DNA of 5,870 bases from Clostridia bacterium (GTDB lineage: Bacteria > Bacillota > Clostridia > Christensenellales > Maliibacteriaceae). The translations under genes and the position numbers were made by a program. Location: assembly GCA_017935825.1 (NCBI GenBank), contig JAGBGW010000057.1:1-5870 (forward strand), read 5' to 3'. This document shows positions 5,593 through 5,870 of this stretch, one piece after another. Positions within the stretch are counted from its first letter, which is position 1. Each line of letters opens with the position of its first letter. The notes under the pieces were generated by a model. That model searched no databases. It was not told where the DNA came from and saw only the letters and a list, made by a program, of their open reading frames with translations.

Positions 5593-5870
5593 ATGGCAAG
5601 CAGCGCATTAAGGGACAAAGCAAAAGCTTTGGCTAAAGAAATTATTTTCCTTTGTCGTGATATGAGAGCGAATCACGTTGAATCCGTCCTGATTAATCAG
5701 ATCATTCGTTCTGCCACATCCATCGGTGCCAATCTTCACGAAGCACAATATGCTCAGGGCAAAAAAGATTTCATTTCCAAACTTGAAATCGCACAAAAAG
5801 AATGCTTTGAGACAGAATACTGGTTGGAGCTTCTTTTCGAAACCGATTGCATACCACAGGACAAGTTCAA
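5593..5870 (+). CDS. Four-helix-bundle protein of the 23S rRNA intervening-sequence (S23/IVP) family, 3' end cut off
   Basis: The frame is open from ATG 5593 to the window edge, giving 92 residues of a family usually about 110-130 long. Two family hallmarks are visible: NQIIRSATSIGANLHEA (35-51) and, in the third helix, DFISKLEIAQKECFETEYWL (59-78). The whole visible part should be alpha-helical, with no signal peptide or membrane segment. Proteins of this family were first found inside intervening sequences of 23S rRNA genes, and the Avd protein of diversity-generating retroelements is a relative. The role of free-standing members is unknown. No rRNA or reverse transcriptase is in view here. 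Only a weak AGG (5582-5584) stands 8 bases upstream; the frame is open back to a TAA at 5512, with TTG 5575 as an alternative start. It uses more A and T than the hyd genes, which may point to a separate origin. It directly follows the hairpin array, and I infer that the two belong together. Confidence 0.88.
   Translation, partial: MASSALRDKAKALAKEIIFLCRDMRANHVESVLINQIIRSATSIGANLHEAQYAQGKKDFISKLEIAQKECFETEYWLELLFETDCIPQDKF

Noticed and set aside
5608..5796. 62-codon open frame on the - strand
   Set aside because: It lies antisense to the clearly recognised four-helix-bundle gene and shows no family motif.
5376..5870. Diversity-generating retroelement (Avd-like protein plus repeats)
   Set aside because: No reverse transcriptase, template repeat or variable repeat can be seen. 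Only family-level relatedness of the four-helix-bundle protein to Avd supports it. The region after 5870 is not visible.
5376..5870. Intervening sequence within a 23S rRNA gene
   Set aside because: No 23S rRNA sequence flanks the element; the left neighbour is mscL.

Overview
The window looks like a chromosomal segment of an anaerobic, hydrogen-metabolising Firmicute. A gut clostridium of the Oscillospiraceae/Ruminococcaceae kind is my best guess, from the trimeric [FeFe]-hydrogenase, the glycoside hydrolase, the strong GGAGG-type ribosome binding sites and the codon use. That placement is inference; the genus cannot be read from the sequence. All supported genes are on the + strand.

Layout: (1) Positions 1-461 hold the 3' end of a glycoside hydrolase family 2 gene, closed by a clear intrinsic terminator (510-541). 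(2) An extended -10 promoter (543-569) and a leader with a GC-rich hairpin (590-613) precede a tight three-gene operon, hydC-hydB-hydA (663-4758), closed by a strong terminator (4774-4801). (3) A separate promoter (4816-4844) drives mscL (4901-5341), a mechanosensitive channel whose C-terminus carries a four-cysteine zinc-ribbon-like module; it has its own long-stem terminator (5348-5381). (4) From that terminator to about 5560 lies a compact array of mini-hairpins separated by a 9-bp linker. The linker reads AGTGATATT in the left half and its reverse complement AATATCACT in the right half. (5) The array leads into a gene for a four-helix-bundle protein of the 23S-rRNA-intervening-sequence (S23/IVP) family, which runs off the window at 5870.

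HydC (NuoE-like), HydB (NuoF-like with extra Fe-S domains) and HydA (catalytic, H-cluster) together form a cytoplasmic NAD(H)- and ferredoxin-linked [FeFe]-hydrogenase of the trimeric, electron-bifurcating type. Electrons would pass between NADH at the FMN of HydB, ferredoxin, and the H-cluster of HydA through a chain of Fe-S clusters whose ligands are all visible. The H-cluster maturases HydE/F/G are not in the window. MscL is an unrelated osmotic safety valve.

The least explained part is the hairpin array next to the four-helix-bundle gene. The linkers are arranged so that a single strand could fold into a ladder of 9-bp helices with opposed hairpins, resembling a chain of four-way junctions. 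I think this is the best candidate here for an undescribed element.
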